A DNA stretch of 7,887 bases from Clostridium sp. CAG:221 (GTDB lineage: Bacteria; Bacillota; Clostridia; Clostridiales; Clostridiaceae). The position numbers were made by a program, and so were the translations under genes. Below are positions 1 to 5,517 of this stretch, one piece after another. Numbering within the stretch: the stretch's first letter is position 1; each line of letters begins with the position of its first letter. The stretch covers positions 1 to 7,887 of the forward strand of contig FR883353.1 of assembly GCA_000435835.1 (NCBI GenBank). Direction: 5' to 3'. The notes under the pieces were generated by a model. It made no database searches. It was not told the origin of the DNA and saw nothing but the letters and a program-made list of their open reading frames with translations.

Positions 1-24
1 GTTCGAATCTCTTTATCTCCACCA
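1..24 (+). tRNA. 3' end of a tRNA gene (partial, isotype not determined)
   Basis: Only the last 24 bases are present. They read as the final T-stem base G, the T-loop TTCGAAT (2-8), the 3' side of the T stem CTCTT (9-13), the 3' acceptor strand TATCTCC (14-20), discriminator A (21) and an encoded CCA (22-24). An intrinsic terminator follows directly. The anticodon lies outside the window, so the isotype cannot be read. Discriminator A, and a T at position 70 that could pair with G3, would fit tRNA-Ala, but this is only a guess. Confidence 0.85.
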
Positions 25-25
25 T

Positions 26-56
26 AAAAGTTACGATTTATATCGTAACTTTTTTT
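26..56 (+). terminator. Intrinsic terminator after the upstream tRNA
   Basis: A perfect stem runs from 26-37 to 42-53 (AAAGTTACGAT paired with ATCGTAACTTT) around a 4-nt loop. The stem ends in a T-run reaching position 56. It separates the tRNA transcript from the HD/niaR genes downstream. Confidence 0.9.
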
Positions 57-130
57 GTTATATAAATATTTATTTAGTAAATATTTAATGTTATTATTAA
101 ATTAAAAGCAGACATAAAGAGGAAATATAT

Positions 131-634
131 ATGATATATAGAGTTAAACAATTTTTATGGGCAATAGGATCACACTTTAAAGAAGTAGATTATAAATATG
201 TAGATAAATTTTTAGACTCTAAGGAAAAAGAATTATTTAATAAATTAAAGCATAATGAGAAACATCACAGCATCAGAGTATGTAAAGATGCCATAAATAT
301 ATTAAGAGAGAAAAATATTGAAATAGATGATAAAAAAATTGCTAAACTTTCATTACTTCATGATATAGGTAAAGGAGAACATAGTTTAAATATATTTGAA
401 AAATCTACATTAGTTATATTAAATAAGATAACTAACGGAAAGTTACGAAGATTAGATAATATAAAAAATATAGATATTTACTATAATCATGGAGAAAAGG
501 GAGCAAGATTATTAAAAGAATATAATAAATATGATAAAGAATTCTTAGAAGCAATAGAATTTCATCATAATGATAAATTTTCTGGTAACAATAAATTGCT
601 AGATATAATAAGAGAAAGTGATAACAAGAATTAA
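131..634 (+). CDS. HD-domain (HDIG-type) metal-dependent phosphohydrolase
   Basis: This 167-residue soluble protein carries the HD-superfamily metal site. H46 follows an EKHH context, the H77-D78 pair sits in LLHDIGKG, H120 lies in YNHGEKGA, H145-H146 in EFHHND, and an Asp is near the C-terminus (RESD). Proteins of this family hydrolyse phosphate esters of nucleotides or related compounds. The substrate of this single-domain clostridial type is not known to me. The N-terminal 40 residues are helical, with no signal peptide or membrane segment. An AGAGGA ribosome site precedes the ATG by 8 bases. The niaR start follows 15 bases after the stop, so the two are probably co-transcribed. No convincing promoter is seen in the 70 bases upstream, which contain two copies of TAAATATTTA. 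The family call is firm; the biological role is open. Confidence 0.85.
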   Translation: MIYRVKQFLWAIGSHFKEVDYKYVDKFLDSKEKELFNKLKHNEKHHSIRVCKDAINILREKNIEIDDKKIAKLSLLHDIGKGEHSLNIFEKSTLVILNKITNGKLRRLDNIKNIDIYYNHGEKGARLLKEYNKYDKEFLEAIEFHHNDKFSGNNKLLDIIRESDNKN

Positions 635-649
635 TTTTGAGGTGGAGCA

Positions 650-1159
650 ATGACGGCTAACGAAAGAAGAGAGGAAATAATAAAAAATTTAGTTAAAGAA
701 AAGAAGGCTATAACAGGCTCTGAATTAGCATCATATTTTAATGTTACTAGGCAAGTAATAGTAAAAGATATAGCAATATTAAGGGCAGCAGGAAAAAACA
801 TAATAGCAACTCCAGATGGATATATGATAAATGATAATTCAGATAATAGAGTAAAGTCTGTTATAGCAGTAAATCATACTGAAGATGAAATGGAAAGTGA
901 ATTAGAAATAGTTGTAAAGTATGGTGGAATAATCGAAGATGTAATTGTTGAGCATCCTTTATATGGAGAAATTAAAGGAATATTAAAAATAAAGAACCTT
1001 AATGATTTAAATAAATTTACTGGGTACTTTGAAAAAGTAGAGGCAAAACCACTATCAGCGTTAACTAATGGAATTCACCTTCATACCATATCAGCAGATT
1101 CAGAGGAAAATATGAATCTTATAAAAATGGAATTAAAGGAAAAGGGATTTATTTTATAG
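650..1159 (+). CDS. niaR: NiaR, niacin-responsive transcriptional repressor (HTH + 3H domain)
   Basis: This 169-residue protein has an N-terminal winged helix-turn-helix (about residues 5-60, recognition region VTRQVIVKDIAILRAAG) and a C-terminal 3H domain (about 70-168). In the Thermotoga NiaR structure (TM1602) metal is bound by His79, Glu87, His144 and His146. The equivalents are visible here with the same spacing: H76, E84, H143 and H145. Known members (YrxA in Bacillus) bind nicotinic acid and repress genes for NAD synthesis or niacin uptake. None of the usual targets (nadABC, niaP, pncB) is in this window. A strong GAGGTGGAG ribosome site ends 2 bases before the ATG. The gene sits between the HD gene and the FAD oxidoreductase, with a 17-nt gap to the latter. 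Whether NiaR controls its own operon cannot be told from the sequence. Confidence 0.93.
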   Translation: MTANERREEIIKNLVKEKKAITGSELASYFNVTRQVIVKDIAILRAAGKNIIATPDGYMINDNSDNRVKSVIAVNHTEDEMESELEIVVKYGGIIEDVIVEHPLYGEIKGILKIKNLNDLNKFTGYFEKVEAKPLSALTNGIHLHTISADSEENMNLIKMELKEKGFIL

Positions 1160-1176
1160 AATAGGGGAATTAAAAG

Positions 1177-2589
1177 ATGGATTATGATGTTTTAGTATTA
1201 GGAGGAGGAATTATAGGCTGTGCTGCAGCATATGAATTATCCAAATATAATTTAAATATAGCAGTGATAGAAAAAGAATATGATATAGCAGATGATATAT
1301 CTTTTGTTAATACTGCTATAGTTTATGATGGATCAGAGACATCAAATAATGTTATGTCCGGTTTAGAGTATATTGGAAATATATTATTAGAAGATTTATG
1401 TAGTAGGTTTAATGTTCCTTTTAAAAGGATTGGAGCACTTAGAGTAGTAAATGACGAAAATGGTGTACTGAAGTTAAAAGAAATGTATGATAGAACTGTT
1501 AAGAGAGGTATTGATGGCATATGCCTAATTAATGGCGATGAAGTTAAAAAGATAGAGCCAAATATAAATACTGATATAAAAAAAGGATTATATTCAAAAA
1601 ATGTTGCAATTGTAGCACCATATGATTTAGCTATTGCTTATGCAGAAGTAGCATCAGAAAATGGTGTTAACTTTAGATTAGAAGAAGAAGTTTTAAATAT
1701 AGAAAAAATAAATAAAGGTTTTAGAGTAGTTACTAATAGAAATAAATTCACTTGTAAGGTAGTTATAAATACTATTGCAGATGAAATATATATAAATGAA
1801 AAAGGCGTTGTTAAGGAAAAGAATTCTGAAGCAGAAGAAGATAGTTTTAAGAATATGTCCTATATATTAGTAGATAGTAAATATAAAAATAAATTAAATA
1901 ATGTTGTAACACAAACTTTTGATAAAGATACTTTCGTTGTTTCAACGCCAGTTATTAATGGAGGCTCATTAATTGGAGTAAAGAGTATCGAAAAAACAAG
2001 TTTAGAAGATAACTTAAGCTATGTAGGAGTAATGCTGAAGGATTTAAATAAGAGTATTATAAATAATTTATTTAGAGAAAGTTATGATAAAGATTCAATT
2101 GTTGTAGATGATAGTGAGATAGATAAGGGATATATAAGTATAATAGGAACTCATTATGGTAAGATAACATTAGCACCAGCTTTAGCAAAGATGATATGCG
2201 ATACCCTTACTAACAATTTAAATTGTACTTTAAAGAAAAATTTTATTGATAAAAGAAGAGAGTTTTATCGAGTAAGACAAATGAATAGGGAAGAATTAAA
2301 TGAGGCTATTAAGGTTGATGGAAGATATGGAAAGATAATATGCAACTGTAATAATGTAAGTGAAGGTGAAATTGTGGATTGCATTAGAAGACCTCTAGGA
2401 GCAAGAACAGTAAAAGGTGTAAAAAGAAGAACTGGGGCAGGGTTTGGTAATTGTCATGGCTCTTATTGTAATGAAAAGATAATCAGCATATTAGCAAGAG
2501 AATTAGATAAAAAAATTACTGATATAGTAGATGATTCAAAGAATTCAAAAATAATATATAGTAGAATAAAAGAGTTTAAAGATATATAG
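1177..2589 (+). CDS. GlpA-like FAD-dependent oxidoreductase with C-terminal BFD-type [2Fe-2S] domain
   Basis: This 470-residue protein has two parts. Residues 1 to about 365 match the DAO/glycerol-3-phosphate dehydrogenase fold: the dinucleotide motif GGGIIG is at 9-14 and the ribose-binding acidic residue E32 ends the second strand. Residues about 383-435 are a BFD-like iron-sulfur domain with C389, C391, C426 and C431 (C-x-C and C-x4-C), plus the typical VKRRTGAGFG stretch. Relatives work with an NADH-oxidase-like flavoprotein and a DUF1667 protein. Here only a short DUF1667 gene follows, 11 bases downstream. Several family signatures are altered. The usual KANSGIVHAG-type segment is FVNTAIVYDG (43-52), and the AAGxYAD motif near residue 200 reads VINTIADEI. 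FAD binding or the active site may therefore be changed. The ribosome site is AGGGGA, 9 bases from the ATG. The substrate is unknown; I give no gene symbol because glpA function is doubtful. Confidence 0.8.
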   Translation: MDYDVLVLGGGIIGCAAAYELSKYNLNIAVIEKEYDIADDISFVNTAIVYDGSETSNNVMSGLEYIGNILLEDLCSRFNVPFKRIGALRVVNDENGVLKLKEMYDRTVKRGIDGICLINGDEVKKIEPNINTDIKKGLYSKNVAIVAPYDLAIAYAEVASENGVNFRLEEEVLNIEKINKGFRVVTNRNKFTCKVVINTIADEIYINEKGVVKEKNSEAEEDSFKNMSYILVDSKYKNKLNNVVTQTFDKDTFVVSTPVINGGSLIGVKSIEKTSLEDNLSYVGVMLKDLNKSIINNLFRESYDKDSIVVDDSEIDKGYISIIGTHYGKITLAPALAKMICDTLTNNLNCTLKKNFIDKRREFYRVRQMNREELNEAIKVDGRYGKIICNCNNVSEGEIVDCIRRPLGARTVKGVKRRTGAGFGNCHGSYCNEKIISILARELDKKITDIVDDSKNSKIIYSRIKEFKDI

Positions 2590-2600
2590 AAAGGGATAGT

Positions 2601-2834
2601 ATGAATAATAAAGAGATATTTACTTCAGTGGTGAGAGTAAAAGGTAGTGAAAGATATAAGGTTATTCCAGTAAAAAGCAGTTCAGAAGTAGAAAAAAGCA
2701 AATGGATACAGTTATCAAAGGTTATTAGTAGGCTTTATGTAAGTGTTCCTATTAAAAAAGGAAGCATAATATGTAAAAATATATTGAATACAGGCTTAGA
2801 TATAATTTGTACAAGAGATATTTTATCAAAATAA
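2601..2834 (+). CDS. Short DUF1667-type protein lacking the N-terminal Cys-rich part
   Basis: These 77 residues match the C-terminal half of DUF1667. The signatures seen are a TSVVRVKGSE strand, a KVIPVKSSSEV segment, a helix ending LSKVISRLYVSVPIKKG, and the closing NTGLDIICTRDIL. As I know the family, proteins of about 120 residues begin with a CxxCPxGC-like cysteine cluster thought to bind metal or iron-sulfur. That part is missing: the only cysteines here are in IICKN and IICTRD. In-frame stops at 2577-2579 and 2586-2589 nearby rule out a longer start that would restore it. The ribosome site AAAGGGA precedes the ATG. It is the last gene before the serS control region, and no terminator is visible after it. 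Function is unknown; probably an accessory partner of the preceding oxidoreductase, or a remnant of one. Confidence 0.65.
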   Translation: MNNKEIFTSVVRVKGSERYKVIPVKSSSEVEKSKWIQLSKVISRLYVSVPIKKGSIICKNILNTGLDIICTRDILSK

Positions 2835-2848
2835 ATTAATATATGGAA

Positions 2849-2883
2849 ATATGTTGACAGAACATATATTATTATAATATATT
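2849..2883 (+). promoter_or_regulatory. Promoter of the serS T-box transcript, with inverted repeat over the -35 box
   Basis: A perfect -35 box TTGACA lies at 2854-2859. The best-spaced -10 is TATATT at 2878-2883 (18-nt spacer); a perfect TATAAT at 2873-2878 is too close (13 nt). Transcription would start near 2890, just before the T-box leader. The -35 box lies within an inverted repeat, ATATGTT (2849-2855) and AACATAT (2861-2867), which could be an operator or chance in AT-rich DNA. Confidence 0.7.
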
Positions 2884-2904
2884 AGAGATAATAGTATATT
2901 AAAT

Positions 2905-3126
2905 TAAACCGTTGAAAAGGCTAGTAATAAAATAAGTAATTTCAGAGAGTTAGTGGTTGGTGAGAACTAATATGATTATTTTATGAATCCACCTTGGAGG
3001 GACTGTGATGAGCAGTACGGCATTGTCGTTAAAATATATGAGTGGATAATAATTTATTTATTATCAATTAGGGTGGTAACACGGAGTCTTTCGTCCCTTT
3101 TTAGGGAGGAGAAGGCTCTTTTTTTA
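2905..3126 (+). promoter_or_regulatory. T-box riboswitch (tRNA-Ser responsive, TCC specifier) controlling serS
   Basis: All T-box landmarks are present. In Stem I, AAGG (2917-2920) pairs with CCTT (2992-2995). Above it is the loop-E pair AGTA (2923-2926) opposite GAA (2985-2987), then a helix 2927-2935/2976-2984, and a distal AGAGAG/GGTG region (2944-2962). The triplet after GAA is TCC (2988-2990), followed by A, so the specifier is a serine codon, matching serS downstream. Stem III is the hairpin 3045-3052/3058-3065. The T-box proper, AGGGTGGTAACACGG, is at 3070-3084. The antiterminator forms from AGGG (3070-3073) with CCCT (3095-3098) and ACG (3081-3083) with CGT (3092-3094), leaving the TGGT bulge that contacts the uncharged tRNA end. 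When tRNA-Ser is charged, the competing terminator forms and serS is shut off. Confidence 0.96.
3084..3125 (+). terminator. T-box terminator hairpin (conditional)
   Basis: GAG (3084-3086) pairs with CTC (3116-3118), CTT (3088-3090) with AAG (3112-3114), and TCCCT (3094-3098) with AGGGA (3103-3107) around a TTTT loop. Seven T's follow at 3119-3125. The CGTCCCT strand (3092-3098) is shared with the antiterminator, which makes the two structures mutually exclusive. Confidence 0.92.
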
Positions 3127-3148
3127 TTAAAAAATTTATTAAAAATAT

Positions 3149-3154
3149 GGAGGA
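3149..3154 (+). promoter_or_regulatory. Shine-Dalgarno site that fixes the serS start
   Basis: GGAGGA at 3149-3154 sits 4 bases before the ATG at 3159. An in-frame ATG at 3147-3149 overlaps this site and has no ribosome site of its own, so it is not the start. Confidence 0.85.
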
Positions 3155-3158
3155 CATT

Positions 3159-4436
3159 ATGTTAGATTTAAAATTCGTAAGAGAAAATCCAGAGATAGTT
3201 AAACAAAACATTAAAAATAAGTTTCAAGATCAAAAACTTCCTTTAGTTGATGAAGTAATAGCATTAGATGTTGAAAATAGAAAAGCACAACAAGAAGCAG
3301 ATGCATTAAGATCAAACAGAAAGACAATTTCTAAACAAATTGGAGCATTAATGGCTCAAGGAAAAAGAGAAGAAGCTGAAGAGTTAAAAAATAAAGTTAA
3401 TGCTCAAGCTGCTACTCTTGCAGAATTAGAAGCTAAAGAAACAGAGCTTCAAGAAAAAATTAAAAAAATTATGCTAGTTCTTCCTAATATCATAGATCCA
3501 AGCGTTCCAATAGGAAAAGATGACAGTGAAAATGTGGAAGTTGAAAAGTTTGGTGAACCAGTAGTTCCAGAATTTGAGATACCTTACCATACAGACATAA
3601 TGGAAAAATTAAATGGTATAGATTTAGATAGTGCTAGAAAAGTAGCTGGTAATGGATTCTATTACTTAATGGGTAATATAGCTAGATTACAATCAGGAAT
3701 ACTTTCATATGCAAGAGATTTCATGATCAACAAAGGATTCACATACTGCATCCCACCATTCATGATTCGTAGTGATGTTGTTACTGGAGTAATGAGCTTT
3801 GCAGAAATGGAATCAATGATGTATAAAATAGAAGGTGAAGATTTATACTTAATAGGTACTAGTGAGCACTCTATGATAGGTAAGTTCATTGATACTATAA
3901 TAAAAGAAGAAAACCTTCCTCAAACATTAACTAGTTATTCACCTTGCTTCAGAAAAGAAAAAGGTGCTCATGGTATAGAAGAAAGAGGAGTTTACAGAAT
4001 ACATCAATTTGAAAAACAAGAAATGATAGTTGTTTGTAAGCCAGAAGAAAGTAAAGAATGGTTTGAAAAGTTATGGAAGTATACAGTAGAATTATTCCGT
4101 ACTTTAGATATACCAGTTAGAACTTTAGAATGTTGTTCAGGAGATTTAGCAGACCTTAAAGTTAAATCAATCGACGTTGAAGCATGGTCTCCAAGACAAA
4201 AGAAATACTTCGAAGTAGGAAGCTGTTCTAATTTAGGAGATGCACAAGCTAGAAGATTAAAGATACGTGTAAATGGTGAAAATGGAAAATACTATGCACA
4301 TACATTAAATAATACAGTTGTAGCACCACCAAGAATGTTAATAGCATTCTTAGAAAATAACTTAAATGAAGATGGTTCAATAAATATACCAGAAGCATTA
4401 AGACCATACATGGGTGGAATGGACGTTATAAGATAA
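3159..4436 (+). CDS. serS: Seryl-tRNA synthetase (SerRS, class II)
   Basis: This 425-residue enzyme charges tRNA-Ser with serine in the cytoplasm. Translation from 3159 gives the classic N-terminus MLDLKFVRENPE; the ATG 12 bases upstream would add four residues and destroys the ribosome site logic. Residues about 27-105 form the long charged coiled-coil arm that grips the tRNA-Ser variable arm. The catalytic domain follows, with T234-S-E236 (the TxE serine/adenylate site), motif 2 around C263-F-R265 through HQFEKQE, the SCSN segment, and motif 3 starting at H381-TLNN. Motif 3 reads NNTVVAPPRMLIAFLEN rather than the common NGSGLAVGRTLVAILEN, and motif 2 reads KEKGAHGIEERG. This is a variant SerRS subtype, not a damaged one. 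The length is normal. The gene is preceded by a serine T-box and followed by its own terminator, so it is a single-gene transcription unit. Confidence 0.97.
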   Translation: MLDLKFVRENPEIVKQNIKNKFQDQKLPLVDEVIALDVENRKAQQEADALRSNRKTISKQIGALMAQGKREEAEELKNKVNAQAATLAELEAKETELQEKIKKIMLVLPNIIDPSVPIGKDDSENVEVEKFGEPVVPEFEIPYHTDIMEKLNGIDLDSARKVAGNGFYYLMGNIARLQSGILSYARDFMINKGFTYCIPPFMIRSDVVTGVMSFAEMESMMYKIEGEDLYLIGTSEHSMIGKFIDTIIKEENLPQTLTSYSPCFRKEKGAHGIEERGVYRIHQFEKQEMIVVCKPEESKEWFEKLWKYTVELFRTLDIPVRTLECCSGDLADLKVKSIDVEAWSPRQKKYFEVGSCSNLGDAQARRLKIRVNGENGKYYAHTLNNTVVAPPRMLIAFLENNLNEDGSINIPEALRPYMGGMDVIR

Positions 4437-4445
4437 TAAATTTTG

Positions 4446-4484
4446 AAAAAGTATAAAATCTATGTTAGATTTTATACTTTTTTT
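4446..4484 (+). terminator. Intrinsic terminator of serS
   Basis: A perfect 17-bp stem (4446-4462 with 4466-4482) closes on a TGT loop. The 3' arm merges into a T-run to 4484. It begins 9 bases after the serS stop codon. Confidence 0.95.
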
Positions 4485-4514
4485 GTTAAAAAATAAAAAA
4501 TATATAAAAATGTA

Positions 4515-4542
4515 TTGACAATTTTTAACAGTATGTTAAATT
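4515..4542 (+). promoter_or_regulatory. Probable promoter of the panGBCD operon
   Basis: A perfect -35 box TTGACA lies at 4515-4520. The best -10 candidate is TAAATT at 4537-4542 with a 16-nt spacer (4 of 6 matches). It lies between the serS terminator and panG, where an operon promoter is expected. The -35 is convincing; the -10 assignment is weaker. Confidence 0.6.
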
Positions 4543-4547
4543 ATTTA

Positions 4548-4656
4548 TGGGTAGTATTTATAAGAAACTGCACCATATTTAATTTATTTAGAAATTTAAA
4601 AAGGCAGCTCATATCAATTTTTGAATGAGACTAAGATAGTATCACTTCTTTATTTT
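4548..4656 (+). promoter_or_regulatory. Untranslated leader of panG, possibly structured
   Basis: About 120 nt separate the predicted transcription start from the panG ribosome site. No open frame of note is present. CTGC (4568-4571) can pair with GCAG (4604-4607), enclosing AT-rich self-complementary sequence. Next to it CTCAT (4608-4612) can pair with ATGAG (4625-4629). No intrinsic terminator is apparent. A 'pan' RNA motif has been described upstream of pantothenate genes in Firmicutes, but I cannot match it here by eye. Whether this leader is regulatory is unproven. Confidence 0.35.
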
Positions 4657-4666
4657 AGGGGGTGAT
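4657..4666 (+). promoter_or_regulatory. Near-perfect Shine-Dalgarno site selecting the ATT start of panG
   Basis: AGGGGGTGAT differs in one base from the full anti-Shine-Dalgarno complement AGGAGGTGAT. Its AGGGGG core ends 7 bases before the ATT at 4670, the ideal spacing. No ATG, GTG or TTG in the right frame lies near it. Confidence 0.8.
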
Positions 4667-4669
4667 AAA

Positions 4670-5512
4670 ATTAAAATAGGATTTATTGGAGCAGGGAAAG
4701 TAGGAGTTTCCTTGGGAAAATATTTTGTAGAACATAATATTAAAGTAATAGGCTATTATAGTAGAAATTTTAATTCTGCCCAAGAAGGCGCAAATTTTAC
4801 CAATACAATAGCATTTAAAACAATAGAAGAAATAGTTAAAAATAGTGATGCTATTTTTATTACAACTGAAGATTCACAGATTAAAAATGTCTGGAATATA
4901 ATCAGAGAAATGCCTATAAATAATAAATTAATATGCCATTGCAGTGGCTCTTTATCATCGGAAATCTTTTCAGATATACGTAAGTATGGTGCTTACGGCT
5001 ATTCTATACATCCAATGTTTGCTATAAATGATAAATACAATTCTTATAAAGATTTACCCAATGCTTTTATTACAATAGAAGGTCATAAAGAATATCAAGA
5101 AAAACTAAAACAATTATTTTTATCTTTAGGAAATAAGGTACAAATTATTTCAAAAGAAAATAAATCGCTATACCATGCAGCAGCAGTAACTGTAAGTAAT
5201 TTTATATTAGGATTAGTAAATAATAGCCTTACATATCTTAAAGACTGTGGATTTTCTGAGGAGCTTGCCATGGAATCATTATATCCATTAATAGAGTTTA
5301 ACTTAAAAAATATAAAGGAAAATGGAATAATGGAAAGCCTTACAGGACCAGTTGAAAGAGGCGATTTAGAAACTATAACAAGTCATTGCAAAGTTTTAAA
5401 TCAACGAGATAAAAAAATGTACAAGCTTTTGTCAGAGAATATTTTATCCATAGCTGAAATGAAAAATAAGCAAAGGAATTATGAGAAAATTAGAGAGTAT
5501 TTAAAGAGGTAA
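4670..5512 (+). CDS. panG: PanG, alternative ketopantoate reductase (Rossmann + DUF2520), ATT start
   Basis: The protein of 280 residues reduces 2-dehydropantoate to pantoate with NADPH, by homology to Francisella PanG, a ketopantoate reductase unrelated in clade to PanE. The N-terminal Rossmann motif GAGKVG is at residues 7-12, followed by a YYSRN stretch with R32 placed to bind the NADPH phosphate. HCSGSLSSE and IHPMF are typical of the central part. The C-terminal DUF2520 helical domain shows YHAAAVTVSNF and GPVERGD. The first canonical start is TTG at 4712, which would delete the whole nucleotide-binding loop. The in-frame stop TAG at 4637 and a strong ribosome site place the real start at the ATT 4670, giving (M)KIGFIGAGKVG. 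The stop is 5 bases before panB, whose ribosome site lies inside panG. The operon has no panE or ilvC, so this gene fills the reductase step. Confidence 0.85.
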   Translation: MKIGFIGAGKVGVSLGKYFVEHNIKVIGYYSRNFNSAQEGANFTNTIAFKTIEEIVKNSDAIFITTEDSQIKNVWNIIREMPINNKLICHCSGSLSSEIFSDIRKYGAYGYSIHPMFAINDKYNSYKDLPNAFITIEGHKEYQEKLKQLFLSLGNKVQIISKENKSLYHAAAVTVSNFILGLVNNSLTYLKDCGFSEELAMESLYPLIEFNLKNIKENGIMESLTGPVERGDLETITSHCKVLNQRDKKMYKLLSENILSIAEMKNKQRNYEKIREYLKR

Positions 5513-5517
5513 AAATT

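Noticed and set aside
432..650. Minus-strand open frame of 72 codons
   Set aside because: It is antisense to the HD gene, is made of low-complexity L/I/Y residues, and has no family signature.
1323..1520. Minus-strand open frame of 65 codons
   Set aside because: Antisense shadow of the FAD oxidoreductase with no ribosome site or recognisable motif.
2873..2878. Perfect TATAAT as the serS promoter -10
   Set aside because: It is only 13 bases from TTGACA, too short for the usual 16-18 spacer; TATATT at 2878 fits better.
3147..3158. Earlier in-frame ATG for serS
   Set aside because: It overlaps the GGAGGA ribosome site, and the conserved SerRS N-terminus MLDLKFVRENPE begins at 3159.
2983..3165. 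A 60-codon open frame beginning MNPPWRD
   Set aside because: It lies entirely on the T-box Stem I, antiterminator and terminator, has no proper ribosome site, and its composition is explained by the RNA structure.
3662..3889. Minus-strand open frame of 75 codons
   Set aside because: Antisense shadow inside serS, whose coding sequence is strongly conserved there.
4712..4714. TTG as start of panG
   Set aside because: It would remove the GAGKVG nucleotide-binding loop, which is encoded in frame directly upstream behind a strong ribosome site.
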